Below are positions 27,241 to 36,270 of a stretch of DNA of 64,000 bases, piece after piece. The first letter of the stretch is position 1, and the number at the start of each line of letters is the position of its first letter. The position numbers were made by a program, and so were the translations under genes. The notes under the pieces are model-generated. The model worked only from the letters and a program-made list of their open reading frames with translations. It searched no databases and was not told the DNA's origin. The DNA comes from a bacterium (GTDB lineage Bacteria; Bacteroidota; Ignavibacteria; Kapaibacteriales; UBA2268), in the NCBI GenBank assembly GCA_024711295.1, contig JANJTB010000028.1, forward strand, positions 124,001 to 188,000. The letters run 5' to 3'.

Positions 27241-28647
27241 ATGAAAACGCTATTAATATCAGTAATTCTTATTGTTTCGTTTGTCGCTTGTTTATTTTCG
27301 CAGAATGTAGAGCCGGAAGCAATGTATTTTTCGATACCACGCTCAAGTGGAACCAATATTCAGCAATTTGATATAAACGACCCGGAATACATAATGAATA
27401 AATTCACACTGACATGGCAGTGGAATAATTCACCAAAACTGACAAGAGCATTGAAAATGAATTGCTCTCAGGGACATGAGCCAAGTTGGGGTGCTGATTC
27501 TTTAAGACCGAATGATACAGGACGTGAAGTTGAGTATATTTGGCAACCAGTAGAGTTTTCTGGAACTCCACATCCGCTATATTATTCAAAATCCTTCACT
27601 TACAAGCCGACGTTTACAGTTGACCCTGATAACTTTTCTCCGAATGCAAACGATGCAGAGAAGAACATCTGGGGATTCAAAAACCGCAATATCACAAATC
27701 CGCTTATTATTAATAACCGTCTCCGGCTTTCACGTCTTACTCAGTGCACTAATCCGGTACTTACAAATCCCTGGAGAAGTGATAATTTTTATACAAAAGT
27801 AGGTCAGACTCAAGAAGCCATTGACACTAATATCAACGGCAAATACTGGCGAGTATCTATTAATCTGCGAAGAGCAAGCTTCAGTTCAATGAATGATACA
27901 TCAGACAATGCACCTGTATTGTCAATTGTAATACCGTATTATATGACTTCAGGCAGTACTATTTCAAACGGTAAAATACAGTTTAATACTGTACCAAATC
28001 CGGGAAACCGTTCTGAAATGCAATATCAATATTCAGTTGGCAGCAATAATTATGTGGTTAGTCGCGGCTTTGAACTCGGTACCGTTTCAACACCTACTGA
28101 CAGTCTTATAATAACCAGAAATATGCTGCCTAATTCAACAGATTCAATCGGACCAGATATTACAATTTCATTCAGCTTTATAGCATCAGACCCAGCAATA
28201 AACAATCCTCTGTTTAAATCTAATGCAGACGATAAAACAATTAATCGAATAGATTCTATAGGACTTGATGTTCATTACCATAAAACCTGCGATATACATC
28301 TGAACTATATCCGCATTGGTAACCCAATGAGCCACAAGCTATGGAAAGGCGAACTTGACCCTTTGTTCCATAGCAAAATCCAGACAGGAATAAATATAAT
28401 AAAGGACAAGGGTTATAAGCTTGTCAGATTTTATGGCCGTGATGAAATTGATGAACATTACGAATTATGGGATGCGATGAGATATTTCAATAAATTGGTA
28501 GGTGGTCTGGCATTGGGGTGGTCAATAAAACAAACAATGAAATGTATTTTTAAAAATAGTGTCTGCATAAAAAAAGTCTTTACAAATCTACGACTTATAA
28601 AGACTTTTGTGATCCCAAGGGGATTCGAACCCCTACTGCCAGCGTGA
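27241..28647 (+). pseudogene. Secreted protein gene, apparently truncated and running into tRNA-Glu
   Basis: The ATG at 27241 has GAGGTGGAAA just upstream; the in-frame GTG at 27229 is part of that site. The product starts with a signal peptide (MKTLLISVILIVSFVACLFSQ) and about 395 residues of beta-rich, unfamiliar sequence up to DEHYELWDAMRYFN. From about 28500 the frame changes character: it becomes Lys/Cys-rich and continues through the terminator and antisense to tRNA-Glu, stopping at 28647. I take this as a gene whose 3' part, where a T9SS tail would be expected, has been lost. It is probably cotranscribed with the WD40 T9SS gene. It may still yield a secreted product without sorting. 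Confidence 0.6.
28569..28608 (-). terminator. Intrinsic terminator of tRNA-Glu
   Basis: An 11-bp stem, AAAAGTCTTTA with TAAAGACTTTT on either side of a 15-base loop, begins two bases after the tRNA 3' end. On the minus strand it is followed by a run of seven T. Confidence 0.85.
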
Positions 28648-28681
28648 AAGGCTGGTGACCTAACCGTTAGTCTATGGGACC
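28610..28681 (-). tRNA. tRNA-Glu (anticodon TTC)
   Basis: 72 bases on the minus strand. The acceptor stem pairs GGTCCCA with TGGGATC. The anticodon stem-loop is CCAGC-CTTTCAC-GCTGG with TTC in the loop. The T-arm reads AGGGG-TTCGAAT-CCCCT. The discriminator is A and the CCA end is not encoded. The tRNA's 3' end faces the truncated secreted-protein gene. Confidence 0.95.
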
Positions 28682-28748
28682 TTCGCGTTAAAAAAGAATA
28701 CAAAAATAATACTTTTTTTAATTCTGTGCAAGAAAAAAATAGAAAAAC

Positions 28749-29762
28749 CTAAAATTGTTTCAAAACTCTCATATCATTATCATATAAATATCTAATGTCA
28801 TCAATACCGGTTTTGAGCATGGTTATTCTTTCAATACCAAATCCAAAGGCATAACCGCTGTATTCTTCTGGGTCAATTCCGCAAGCTATCAGAACGTTTG
28901 GATGTACCATACCACAACCAGCTATCTCGAGCCATCCTGTATATTTACATACTCTGCAGCCCTTACCCTGGCAAAGGTAACAAGTGATGTCAACTTCTGC
29001 ACTTGGCTCAGTAAATGGGAAATAGGATGGTCTAAATCTGAACTTAAGGTTTTCTCCATACATTTTTTTTGCAAATGCAATCATAGTCGCTTTAAGCTCT
29101 GCAAAGCTGACATTTTTATCTATATAAATCCCGTCAATCTGATGGAACTCAGCAAGTGCACGGGCACTGATTGCCTCATTTCTATAAACACGTCCGGGCA
29201 TAATTGATCTGATAGGAGGTTTTTGTGATTGCATAATTCTGACTTGTACCGGTGTAGTATGGGTTCTTAGCAATAATTCATCATCGGAATCAACAAAAAA
29301 AGTGTCCTGCATATCACGTGCCGGGTGGTCAGGTGCAAAATTCAATGCATCAAAATTATGGAAACCATCTTCGATATCCGGTCCCTCTGCTACAGTGAAT
29401 CCCATTCCTTCAAAGATTTTTACAAATTCTTCAATTGTTTTCAGCACAGGATGGTAAGTACCTTTGTAATCTGTTCTACCGGGCAATGTCAAGTCAATAT
29501 CAGATGAAGAATCTTTTTTTAACTCAAGTTCTTCTTTAATTCTTTTATATTCAGATTCTGCAAATTTACTTAATAAATTGAGCTCTTTACCTATAAGTGG
29601 TTTCTCTGAATTTGGAAGTTCTTTCAACCTGTCAAAAAGATTCTGAATGGCACCTTTTTTTACCAAAAATTGCAATCTGAAGTTTTCCAAAGATATCATA
29701 TCTTTGACTTCGGCAAGTAAATTTTCAACTTCTTCTTTAACTGATTTTATTTCATCTAACAT
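28749..29762 (-). CDS. pheS: Phenylalanyl-tRNA synthetase alpha subunit
   Basis: 337 residues from the ATG at 29762; an in-frame TTG at 29786 would add eight residues unlike the family start. The N-terminal coiled coil (about 1-85) is followed by the class II catalytic core, with GFTVAEGPDIEDGFHNFDALN, HPARDMQDTFF, LLRTHTTPVQVR, and the cysteine-rich CYLCQGKGCRVCKYTGWLE loop common in bacterial PheS. It charges tRNA-Phe as a heterotetramer with PheT, which is not in the window. It is transcribed divergently from rpmG. Confidence 0.95.
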   Translation of the reverse strand: MLDEIKSVKEEVENLLAEVKDMISLENFRLQFLVKKGAIQNLFDRLKELPNSEKPLIGKELNLLSKFAESEYKRIKEELELKKDSSSDIDLTLPGRTDYKGTYHPVLKTIEEFVKIFEGMGFTVAEGPDIEDGFHNFDALNFAPDHPARDMQDTFFVDSDDELLLRTHTTPVQVRIMQSQKPPIRSIMPGRVYRNEAISARALAEFHQIDGIYIDKNVSFAELKATMIAFAKKMYGENLKFRFRPSYFPFTEPSAEVDITCYLCQGKGCRVCKYTGWLEIAGCGMVHPNVLIACGIDPEEYSGYAFGFGIERITMLKTGIDDIRYLYDNDMRVLKQF

Positions 29763-29853
29763 TTTTTTACTTTGGATTTTGAGCAAATTTAAATATAATG
29801 ATTTTATCTATTATATGGTACGAAAAAAATATAATTATTCATGTTAGTATTAT

Positions 29854-29884
29854 TTTGTTATCTAAACAAAAAGTGTTATTTTTG
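29854..29884 (+). promoter_or_regulatory. Bacteroidetes-type promoter of rpmG
   Basis: TTTG at 29854-29857, a 19-base spacer, then TATTTTTG at 29877-29884. This matches the -33/-7 consensus TTTG-N19-TAnnTTTG exactly and lies 43 bases before the rpmG ATG. Confidence 0.75.
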
Positions 29885-29927
29885 TAATCTTGTAATATTA
29901 GTAATCGAATTTTTAGGATTATTTAAA

Positions 29928-30107
29928 ATGGCTAAGAAAGAACAAAGAATTATAATTACTGTAGAGTGTACTGAAGCAAAAGCTGAAGGTAAGCCACCAT
30001 CAAGATATTCTACAACAAAAAATAAACAAAACACACCAAGCCGTCTTGAAATCAAAAAATACAATCCTTTTTTGAGACGTCATACTTTGCATAAAGAAAT
30101 TAAATAA
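29928..30107 (+). CDS. rpmG: 50S ribosomal protein L33
   Basis: 59 residues from the ATG at 29928. The family pattern is clear in [21 protein letters not shown] and RRHTLHKE. The zinc-binding cysteine pairs seen in many L33 proteins are not intact: CTEAK and KYNP replace CxxC motifs, so this is the zinc-independent form. An insertion AEGKPPS near residue 20 is usual in Bacteroidota. It has its own promoter and a hairpin terminator, so it is monocistronic. Confidence 0.95.
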   Translation: MAKKEQRIIITVECTEAKAEGKPPSRYSTTKNKQNTPSRLEIKKYNPFLRRHTLHKEIK

Positions 30108-30135
30108 TTTAATTTTTATACAAATTTTTTATTAC

Positions 30136-30169
30136 GGGGATATTAAACTTTTGATATCCCCTAATTTTG
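30136..30169. terminator. Hairpin between convergent rpmG and the C25-like gene
   Basis: A perfect 8-bp stem GGGGATAT/ATATCCCC with a 10-base loop is followed on the plus strand by TAATTTTGTTTT. The stop of the convergent gene overlaps its right arm, and on the other strand a T-rich stretch also follows, so it may serve both genes. Confidence 0.75.
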
Positions 30170-32209
30170 TTTTATCAATATAACTTTTTTAATTATTGTT
30201 CTATCATCAAAATTTATTCTTAGAAAGTAGATTCCGGAAGGTAAACTATCATCAATCCCGTCAATTATCTTAATGCTTGCTATGTTATATTCAATTTGAA
30301 TTTCATTTGCAGAATATTTTCTGATTAATCTACCGCTAAAATCATATAATTGCATATCATCAAACAATCCGATGTGTTGAAAATCAAAAGCAATATTGAT
30401 GATGTCAAATGCCGGATTAGGAAAAACTCGGATGTATTCATTATCATTCAATTTAGGGCTAAAAACAGGATTAGATATTTTACCTGTAGATAAGTTGTAG
30501 TAAGAGCCTGATGCAGTAGTTTGCCTTATTTGACGTCTGACCATGTAGTAATTGACACCAGGCATTGGAAGTGAATCTTTGAAATTCATACTATCTGTGA
30601 AATTATCGCTTAGCAACGAGTATTTACCATGCTTCGAGTTTGATCGGTAAATGTTGTATACATCGTTTACATTTTTAGATGAATCATTCCACTCCACTTC
30701 AATAATGCCATTGTTATTAACAGCAATTACAGTGTCAACTGATGATGGATAATGAGAACGTAAAGAAGGGTCTCCCAAAAGTGAAATATGGTTGAACCGT
30801 CTGGCAAAAGGGCTATTAGCTAAATAAATGTCTGCTCTGGAATTTTGAGATAACAAAGCAGAATATCCAATATTATATCCTAATCCTAAATGGTGCAAAA
30901 ACCAATATGGCCTGCCTGCCCACATTGTTGCCAATCCAAGTGGTTCTGACGCCAGTGATGCCCTGAGCACATTATCTTCAGAGTCCCAATCACCGTTGTA
31001 CGAGCCAAATAGCAATGTAAATGCAACTCCGTACTTAACTGAATCTAAATCATCTGTATAGAGTGATTGAGACACAGAGTTATAACTCCCTGCACCACAG
31101 GCATAAGCGAATAAGTAATTCTTATTCCTTGAAGCATATCTTAAATGTTCAGTCGATATATTGTTGAATGACAATAATGAGCTAAAATTCATCCAACCGT
31201 TAGCAGCAAATCCTTCTTTATAATCTAATCCAAAGTAATCATTGATTATTGCACTATCTTTAATCTCAATTTTATGATTTCTGAATTTATCATTTTTGCT
31301 TAAATAGTTTTTAAGTAAATCAATTTCTGATTTCTTTATACTATTCAACTTAAAAAAATCAACCCTTCCTGTTTGCAACTTAGCATCAGCAGGAATAATA
31401 AGCTGATCAAATTTTCCATCACTGGGAAGGTTATTAATTCTTGGATTGTTTGACTTAATGTTATTGATCGTATCAGTCCATTTTCCTTCAAATATTGAAT
31501 AAAATATATCTGTGGGCCAAGCTCCATCATGGTCAGGAGAATGACCGTCCACAGCAAAACTTCCTGAGTAGGGAACAGGCACCCTGCCAATTAGTAATAA
31601 TGATTTTAGTTCTTTGTCAGATTTATATACATCATCAATTTTGTTTTTGAGAGTTATTACTTTTTCTGAGTCAAATACTTCAGCTCTTGGAGATAAGATC
31701 AATTTTGGAACCCATCCATCGCCAATTAGATTGTCTTTAAGTATTTCAATTTCATTTGTCAGACTATCATAAACATTCTCATCTACAACAATCAGTATGC
31801 TGCCTCGGTAATGAACCGGTTTTATATTCATACCTGCAAGAATATATCCGTATGCCCAATAATTCCAAGCATCTCTCTCAATCATATATTCCGTTTCTTT
31901 GCCATCAATATAATCGAGTTCAATATGATTGATTTTTCCTGAAATTTCGTATTTATAATTACCAAAAGCAGTATCTTTGATACTTTTTGAATAGATTCTG
32001 TACTTATAGGTATTTGTATCTGTTTCCCACGATAGTATCAACTTCTTTTCGGTTGTATCATAACGAGTATTGATTAGGACTCCGTAGTCTTTAACAGAAT
32101 TTGGTTTATTCTGTGAATATATATTGACAGTGAATAGTATCGCAATGATTATATATGTGATTTTCAAATGATAAACTTTTTTATGGTATTTGATAAAAAA
32201 TATTTTCAA
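30161..32209 (-). CDS. T9SS-secreted protein with a C25 (gingipain)-like domain
   Basis: 682 residues, with TTG the only plausible start codon (32209, or an in-frame TTG at 32167 that begins just before the signal helix). A signal peptide ends near residue 32. A fibronectin-like stretch (about 40-110) is followed by a C25-like core at about 135-490, with SLLLIGRVPVPYSG, LQTGRVDFF, FAYACGAGSYN (Cys371) and ISLLGDPSLR. A second Fn3-like stretch and a type A T9SS sorting domain (FPNPAFDIINIAF to KKVILIKQN) complete it. Gingipain-type peptidases carry a GHG histidine before the cysteine; that motif is not visible here, so peptidase activity is uncertain. Confidence 0.72.
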   Translation of the reverse strand: MKIFFIKYHKKVYHLKITYIIIAILFTVNIYSQNKPNSVKDYGVLINTRYDTTEKKLILSWETDTNTYKYRIYSKSIKDTAFGNYKYEISGKINHIELDYIDGKETEYMIERDAWNYWAYGYILAGMNIKPVHYRGSILIVVDENVYDSLTNEIEILKDNLIGDGWVPKLILSPRAEVFDSEKVITLKNKIDDVYKSDKELKSLLLIGRVPVPYSGSFAVDGHSPDHDGAWPTDIFYSIFEGKWTDTINNIKSNNPRINNLPSDGKFDQLIIPADAKLQTGRVDFFKLNSIKKSEIDLLKNYLSKNDKFRNHKIEIKDSAIINDYFGLDYKEGFAANGWMNFSSLLSFNNISTEHLRYASRNKNYLFAYACGAGSYNSVSQSLYTDDLDSVKYGVAFTLLFGSYNGDWDSEDNVLRASLASEPLGLATMWAGRPYWFLHHLGLGYNIGYSALLSQNSRADIYLANSPFARRFNHISLLGDPSLRSHYPSSVDTVIAVNNNGIIEVEWNDSSKNVNDVYNIYRSNSKHGKYSLLSDNFTDSMNFKDSLPMPGVNYYMVRRQIRQTTASGSYYNLSTGKISNPVFSPKLNDNEYIRVFPNPAFDIINIAFDFQHIGLFDDMQLYDFSGRLIRKYSANEIQIEYNIASIKIIDGIDDSLPSGIYFLRINFDDRTIIKKVILIKQN

Positions 32210-32328
32210 CGCTGCACAAAGTTAATTATTTTCTAAATTGTTAATAATAATTCTTTATTAATTTTAGGAATTTGACTAAATTCGTAATCTATTTTTTTGT
32301 TTAATCTAATATTTATTTTTAGAACACT

Positions 32329-33117
32329 ATGGAACTAACATACACAAACTACTTAAAGGTAGAAGAACTCATTAATCTACAGGAATTGAAGTCCAGTCCT
32401 CAAGAGCATGATGAGATGCTTTTTATAATTATTCATCAGGCTTATGAGCTTTGGTTTAAACAAATTCTTCACGAAGCCCAAGAGCTTGTAAATAGATTAC
32501 GAAGTAATAAAATTACAGATGCACAGAAAACTTTGAAAAGAATGATTACAATTATGAAAGTACTTGTTCATCAGGTTGATATTCTTGAAACAATGACACC
32601 TTTGGAGTTTCTTAAATTCAGAAACTACCTTGATTCTGCTTCAGGATTTCAATCAACTCAGTTTAGGGAGCTTGAGTTTCTGTTAGGTATGAAAAACTCA
32701 ACTGCACTTCAGCGTACTGATGCTGATTCTTTACAAAGAGCGAAGTTAGAAGAAAGGTTCGCATCACCAACTTTGTGGGATGAGTTTGTTAAATATCTTA
32801 ATTCAAATTCATTTGATATCCCTGATGAATATCTAAATAGAGATTTTACTAAAAAAATTGAACCTAATGATAAGTTACAAGAGATATTGATTGATATTTA
32901 TAAAAATTCACCGATAATTGCGCAGTTTTGTGAGCTTTTACTTGATTTTGATGAAGGCCTACAGGAATGGCGTTACAGACACGTGCAAATGGTTCAAAGA
33001 ACTATCGGGAATAAAAGTGGTACAGGAGGTTCTTCGGGCGCTGATTATCTTAAATCCACATTATTCAGGCAAGCATTTCCTGATTTATGGATTATTAGGG
33101 CGGAGTTCTCGATATGA
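32329..33117 (+). CDS. kynA: Tryptophan 2,3-dioxygenase
   Basis: 262 residues. It opens L-tryptophan to N-formylkynurenine using haem and O2. Family motifs are intact: FIIIHQAYELWFKQ with His36, RNYLDSASGFQSTQFRELE, WRYRHVQMVQRTIG with haem ligand His218, and GTGGSSGADYLK. It is the first gene of a tight plus-strand operon and overlaps the kynureninase gene by four bases (ATGA). The upstream 110 bases are AT-rich with no clear promoter match. Confidence 0.95.
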   Translation: MELTYTNYLKVEELINLQELKSSPQEHDEMLFIIIHQAYELWFKQILHEAQELVNRLRSNKITDAQKTLKRMITIMKVLVHQVDILETMTPLEFLKFRNYLDSASGFQSTQFRELEFLLGMKNSTALQRTDADSLQRAKLEERFASPTLWDEFVKYLNSNSFDIPDEYLNRDFTKKIEPNDKLQEILIDIYKNSPIIAQFCELLLDFDEGLQEWRYRHVQMVQRTIGNKSGTGGSSGADYLKSTLFRQAFPDLWIIRAEFSI

Positions 33118-34301
33118 GTTATGGAATAAATTCTGAAGAGCTTGCAGAATACTATTCTGACTTTAAAGTCAGCGAACGCATCTTGTTGACTGGTCATTCA
33201 CATCAAGCGTGGCCGAATATTGCAAAAAAAGGGATAATTCGATCATGGCAAGATGCAGCTGAACTAGCAGATCTGAAGTGGGGCAGAGCATTCGAAAAAG
33301 CTGACAGGGTGAGGGCAGGATTTAAAATGTTGATGAATGACGATGATGGTTTAATAGCTCTTGCATCAAACACGCACGAGCTTATCATAAAATTTTTATC
33401 GGCTCTGGATTTAAAAAATAGATCAAAAATTATTACTACAGATATGGAATTCCATACTGTCAGAAGGCAATTGGACCGACTTGGTGAAGAAAATATTGAA
33501 ATCGTAAGAATTTCATCTTCTCCTATTGAAGATATTGCTGATAGGATAATAAAAGAAATAGATGACAAAACTTCCTGTGTGATATTATCGAAATGTTTTT
33601 ACAAGAATGGAAGAATTGTCAAAAATTTGGGTACTATTGAAAAAGAATGTCTTAGAATGGGGGCATTGCTTTTGGTTGATTTGTATCATGTAATGAATGT
33701 GTTGGAATTTGATATAAAAATTGAAGGATTGACAAATTCATTTTTAGTGGGTGGGGGATATAAGTACTGCCAATTAGGAGAAGGGAACTGCTTTTTAAGA
33801 ATACCTCATGATATCCGGCTCAGGCCTATTATTACAGGATGGTTTAGCGAGTTTAACAAGTTGGCAGAAACCAAAAAAGCAGGTGAAGTGCCTTATGGCG
33901 AAGGACATTTCAGGTTTGCAGGTTCCACTTATGATCCTGTATCAAATTACAGAGCTGCAGAAGTGTTTGATTTCTTTGCGGAAAATGAACTGACCGTTGG
34001 TAAATTAAGAGAAAAGAACCTCTCTCAAATTAAATTACTCGCAAAGCTTTTTGATGCCTATGATTTTAATCCTAACATTATTAGAAAAGAAAATAATGAC
34101 GACCTAAGCCTGAGTGGTGGCTTTTTTGTATTGATAACTGAATATTCCTCACAAATAAATCTTGAATTATTCAAAAGAAATATCTTTTCTGATTTCAGAG
34201 AAAACCATCTGAGATTTGGTCCTGCTCCCTACGTAACAGATGAACAGCTAACTTTTGCTATGAGTGAATTAAATGAAATTATAAAGATTATTGGAAAATA
34301 A
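33114..34301 (+). CDS. Kynureninase-like PLP enzyme
   Basis: 395 residues, a class V aminotransferase fold. Conserved features include LTGHSHQAWPN near the start, ASNTHELIIKFLSALD, CFYKNGRIVKNLG, VDLYHVMNVLEF with the PLP-binding Asp, and VGGGYKYCQLGEGN, whose Lys is the likely Schiff-base residue. Kynureninase releases anthranilate and alanine from kynurenine. Assignment rests on fold plus the direct link to tryptophan dioxygenase. A CGGAG site precedes the ATG that overlaps the kynA stop. No kynurenine formamidase is present in the operon. Confidence 0.8.
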   Translation: MSYGINSEELAEYYSDFKVSERILLTGHSHQAWPNIAKKGIIRSWQDAAELADLKWGRAFEKADRVRAGFKMLMNDDDGLIALASNTHELIIKFLSALDLKNRSKIITTDMEFHTVRRQLDRLGEENIEIVRISSSPIEDIADRIIKEIDDKTSCVILSKCFYKNGRIVKNLGTIEKECLRMGALLLVDLYHVMNVLEFDIKIEGLTNSFLVGGGYKYCQLGEGNCFLRIPHDIRLRPIITGWFSEFNKLAETKKAGEVPYGEGHFRFAGSTYDPVSNYRAAEVFDFFAENELTVGKLREKNLSQIKLLAKLFDAYDFNPNIIRKENNDDLSLSGGFFVLITEYSSQINLELFKRNIFSDFRENHLRFGPAPYVTDEQLTFAMSELNEIIKIIGK

Positions 34302-34305
34302 AAAA

Positions 34306-34785
34306 ATGTCTCAGTTAATTAAAACTTTCTCCCAAAAACTTAATGCTTTCAAGTATTTATCATATTTAATCTTTTTTGTTGTACTGGTTTATGCTATTAA
34401 CGGGATTGATTTCAACGATAAAAATTCATTGTCCGAAATTTTTTCAATAAGTTTACTCGGATTGTTTGCCTCTGGTTTTCTGTTCTATTTTGGAAACAAA
34501 GAAAGATTATTATCAATCTATCAGGAAAAAGTAGAATATAAGAAGTCGATAATTGATTTCGAAGCAAATATGAAAGACATTGTTCTTATTAAAACGTTTA
34601 GAGAAATAAACTCTAAAACAGACAGTTTAATCATTATGACAAACGATGAGAATATTCTATCAATATCTACAGCTTTTTTTGATATGGACAAACTTTTGGA
34701 AGCTATGAAATTACTTGTTGAAATTAACCAAAAAAGAGATGATTTTCGAGTTGAAGACGATAGAAATTGGCTTACAGAAAACTAA
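34306..34785 (+). CDS. Hypothetical membrane protein in the tryptophan operon
   Basis: 159 residues from the ATG at 34306, four bases after the kynureninase stop; the earlier in-frame TTG would overlap that gene. Two membrane helices (about 13-32 and 43-62) are followed by a cytosolic beta-rich domain of about 90 residues (KDIVLIKTFREINSKTD). The layout of two helices then a PH-like fold suggests a membrane-bound PH-type protein, but I do not recognise a family. Its role in the operon is unknown. Confidence 0.65.
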   Translation: MSQLIKTFSQKLNAFKYLSYLIFFVVLVYAINGIDFNDKNSLSEIFSISLLGLFASGFLFYFGNKERLLSIYQEKVEYKKSIIDFEANMKDIVLIKTFREINSKTDSLIIMTNDENILSISTAFFDMDKLLEAMKLLVEINQKRDDFRVEDDRNWLTEN

Positions 34786-34830
34786 TTTTAAAATAGCTTG
34801 TTTATTAAGATTAATAGATTTGGAGATGAT

Positions 34831-36270
34831 ATGTTGGAGTTCCCTTTGCAAATAAAAAATGCACTATCTACTAAAAAATATAAGGAAATTAAAAGTCCTT
34901 TTGACGGCCGAATTGTAGGGTTAGTTGAGATACCCGATAATGCTGTTATTGAGAAGGCAATGCAAAATTCTGACTATTCATTTCACTCAATTATGAAGAT
35001 TATGCCAGCCTGGAGACGAGCTGAAATACTGTATAAAGTATCTGAGTTTATTAGACGTGACAAAGAAATGTTAGCGCAGCTGATTGCGATGGAAGGTGGG
35101 AAGCCTGTTAAGGATGCCAGAGTTGAAGTTGCAAGAGCCGCAAATACAGTTAAAATGTCAGGTGATCAAGCACTTAGTCTGAATGGAGAGCAAATTACAA
35201 TGGATAGAGCTCAAGGTAGTGAATCGCACATTGCTTTTACCATAAAACAGGGCATGGGGGTAGTATTAGCTATTTCAGCATTTAATCACCCGATTAATTT
35301 AATTTGCCATCAAGTTGCAACATCATTTGCTGCAGGTAATAGCGTTGTTGTTAAGCCGGCTTCACAGACACCTCTCTCGTGTCTGATGATTTGCTCATAT
35401 TTTATAGAAGGCGGACTTGAACCAGGTGTTATCAATCCATTACCAATTTCAGGTGCTGATACCGAAAAACTAATTAGTGACAGAAGAGTCAGATTTGTAT
35501 CTTTTATAGGTTCTGCTGAAGTAGGCTGGAAAATTCCCAAATTAGTCTCTCCCGGAGCAGGATATAGTTTAGAACATGGTGGGACTGCTGTAGCTGTTGT
35601 TGATAGTGTTTGTGATACGGAGTTTGCTGCTACATCTATTGTTAAAGGCGGGTTTTATCATGCAGGTCAAGTTTGCGTTTCGACGCAAAATGTATTTGTT
35701 CACAAAACAATTTATGATGAGCTTAAAGAGTTGATTTTAACAAAAACCCGGAAGTTAATTACCGGCGACCCTAATGATGATTCTACAGATGTTGGGCCAA
35801 TAATTAATGATTGGGAAAAAAGTAGAATTTTGTCTCAAATTAATTCAGCAGTTTTGGGTGGAGCACAGTTGTTATGTGGTGGTAATGAAATTCATAAAAC
35901 ATGTATATCACCTGCTGTAATTACCAAAACCGACTATGAAATGGATGTTATGAGAGAAGAGGTGTTTGGGCCCGTTATTAATTTAAATCCTTATACTGAT
36001 CTAAATTATATTATCGAACAATGTAATAAAACACCGTTTTCATTCCAAAATGCTATTTATACAAAAGATATTGACAAAGCCATGTCATTCGCACACCAAA
36101 TTGACTCAAAAGCGGTGATTATAAATGATTCAACTGCATTTAGAGTAGATTGGATGCCTTTCGGTGGCTCTAAGGAGTCCGGATTCAGAGTTGGTGGTGT
36201 TAAATATTCAATTAATGATGTGACAGAAGAAAAATTAGTAGTAATTAAGATGCATAAATATGATAACTGA
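34831..36270 (+). CDS. NAD(P)-dependent aldehyde dehydrogenase
   Basis: 479 residues from the ATG at 34831, which has GGAGAT 4-9 bases upstream; an in-frame TTG at 34798 is less likely. Catalytic residues are present: Asn152 (SAFNHP), Glu248 (SLEHGG) and Cys282 (AGQVCVS). The cofactor loop FIGSAEVG is also intact. The usual LELGG is LEHGG, and the GGFYHAGQVC form resembles lactaldehyde/succinate-semialdehyde type enzymes. The substrate is unknown. Context suggests an aldehyde from aromatic or tryptophan breakdown, but no ring-cleavage gene is nearby. Confidence 0.88.
   Translation: MLEFPLQIKNALSTKKYKEIKSPFDGRIVGLVEIPDNAVIEKAMQNSDYSFHSIMKIMPAWRRAEILYKVSEFIRRDKEMLAQLIAMEGGKPVKDARVEVARAANTVKMSGDQALSLNGEQITMDRAQGSESHIAFTIKQGMGVVLAISAFNHPINLICHQVATSFAAGNSVVVKPASQTPLSCLMICSYFIEGGLEPGVINPLPISGADTEKLISDRRVRFVSFIGSAEVGWKIPKLVSPGAGYSLEHGGTAVAVVDSVCDTEFAATSIVKGGFYHAGQVCVSTQNVFVHKTIYDELKELILTKTRKLITGDPNDDSTDVGPIINDWEKSRILSQINSAVLGGAQLLCGGNEIHKTCISPAVITKTDYEMDVMREEVFGPVINLNPYTDLNYIIEQCNKTPFSFQNAIYTKDIDKAMSFAHQIDSKAVIINDSTAFRVDWMPFGGSKESGFRVGGVKYSINDVTEEKLVVIKMHKYDN

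Noticed and set aside
28458-28703. 81-residue ORF on the minus strand
   Set aside because: It reads through tRNA-Glu itself (SRGSNPLGI pattern) and its terminator.
32271-32299. TTTG and TATTTTTTTG before the tryptophan dioxygenase gene as a promoter
   Set aside because: The spacing is 15 bases and the -7 element is two bases too long for the consensus.
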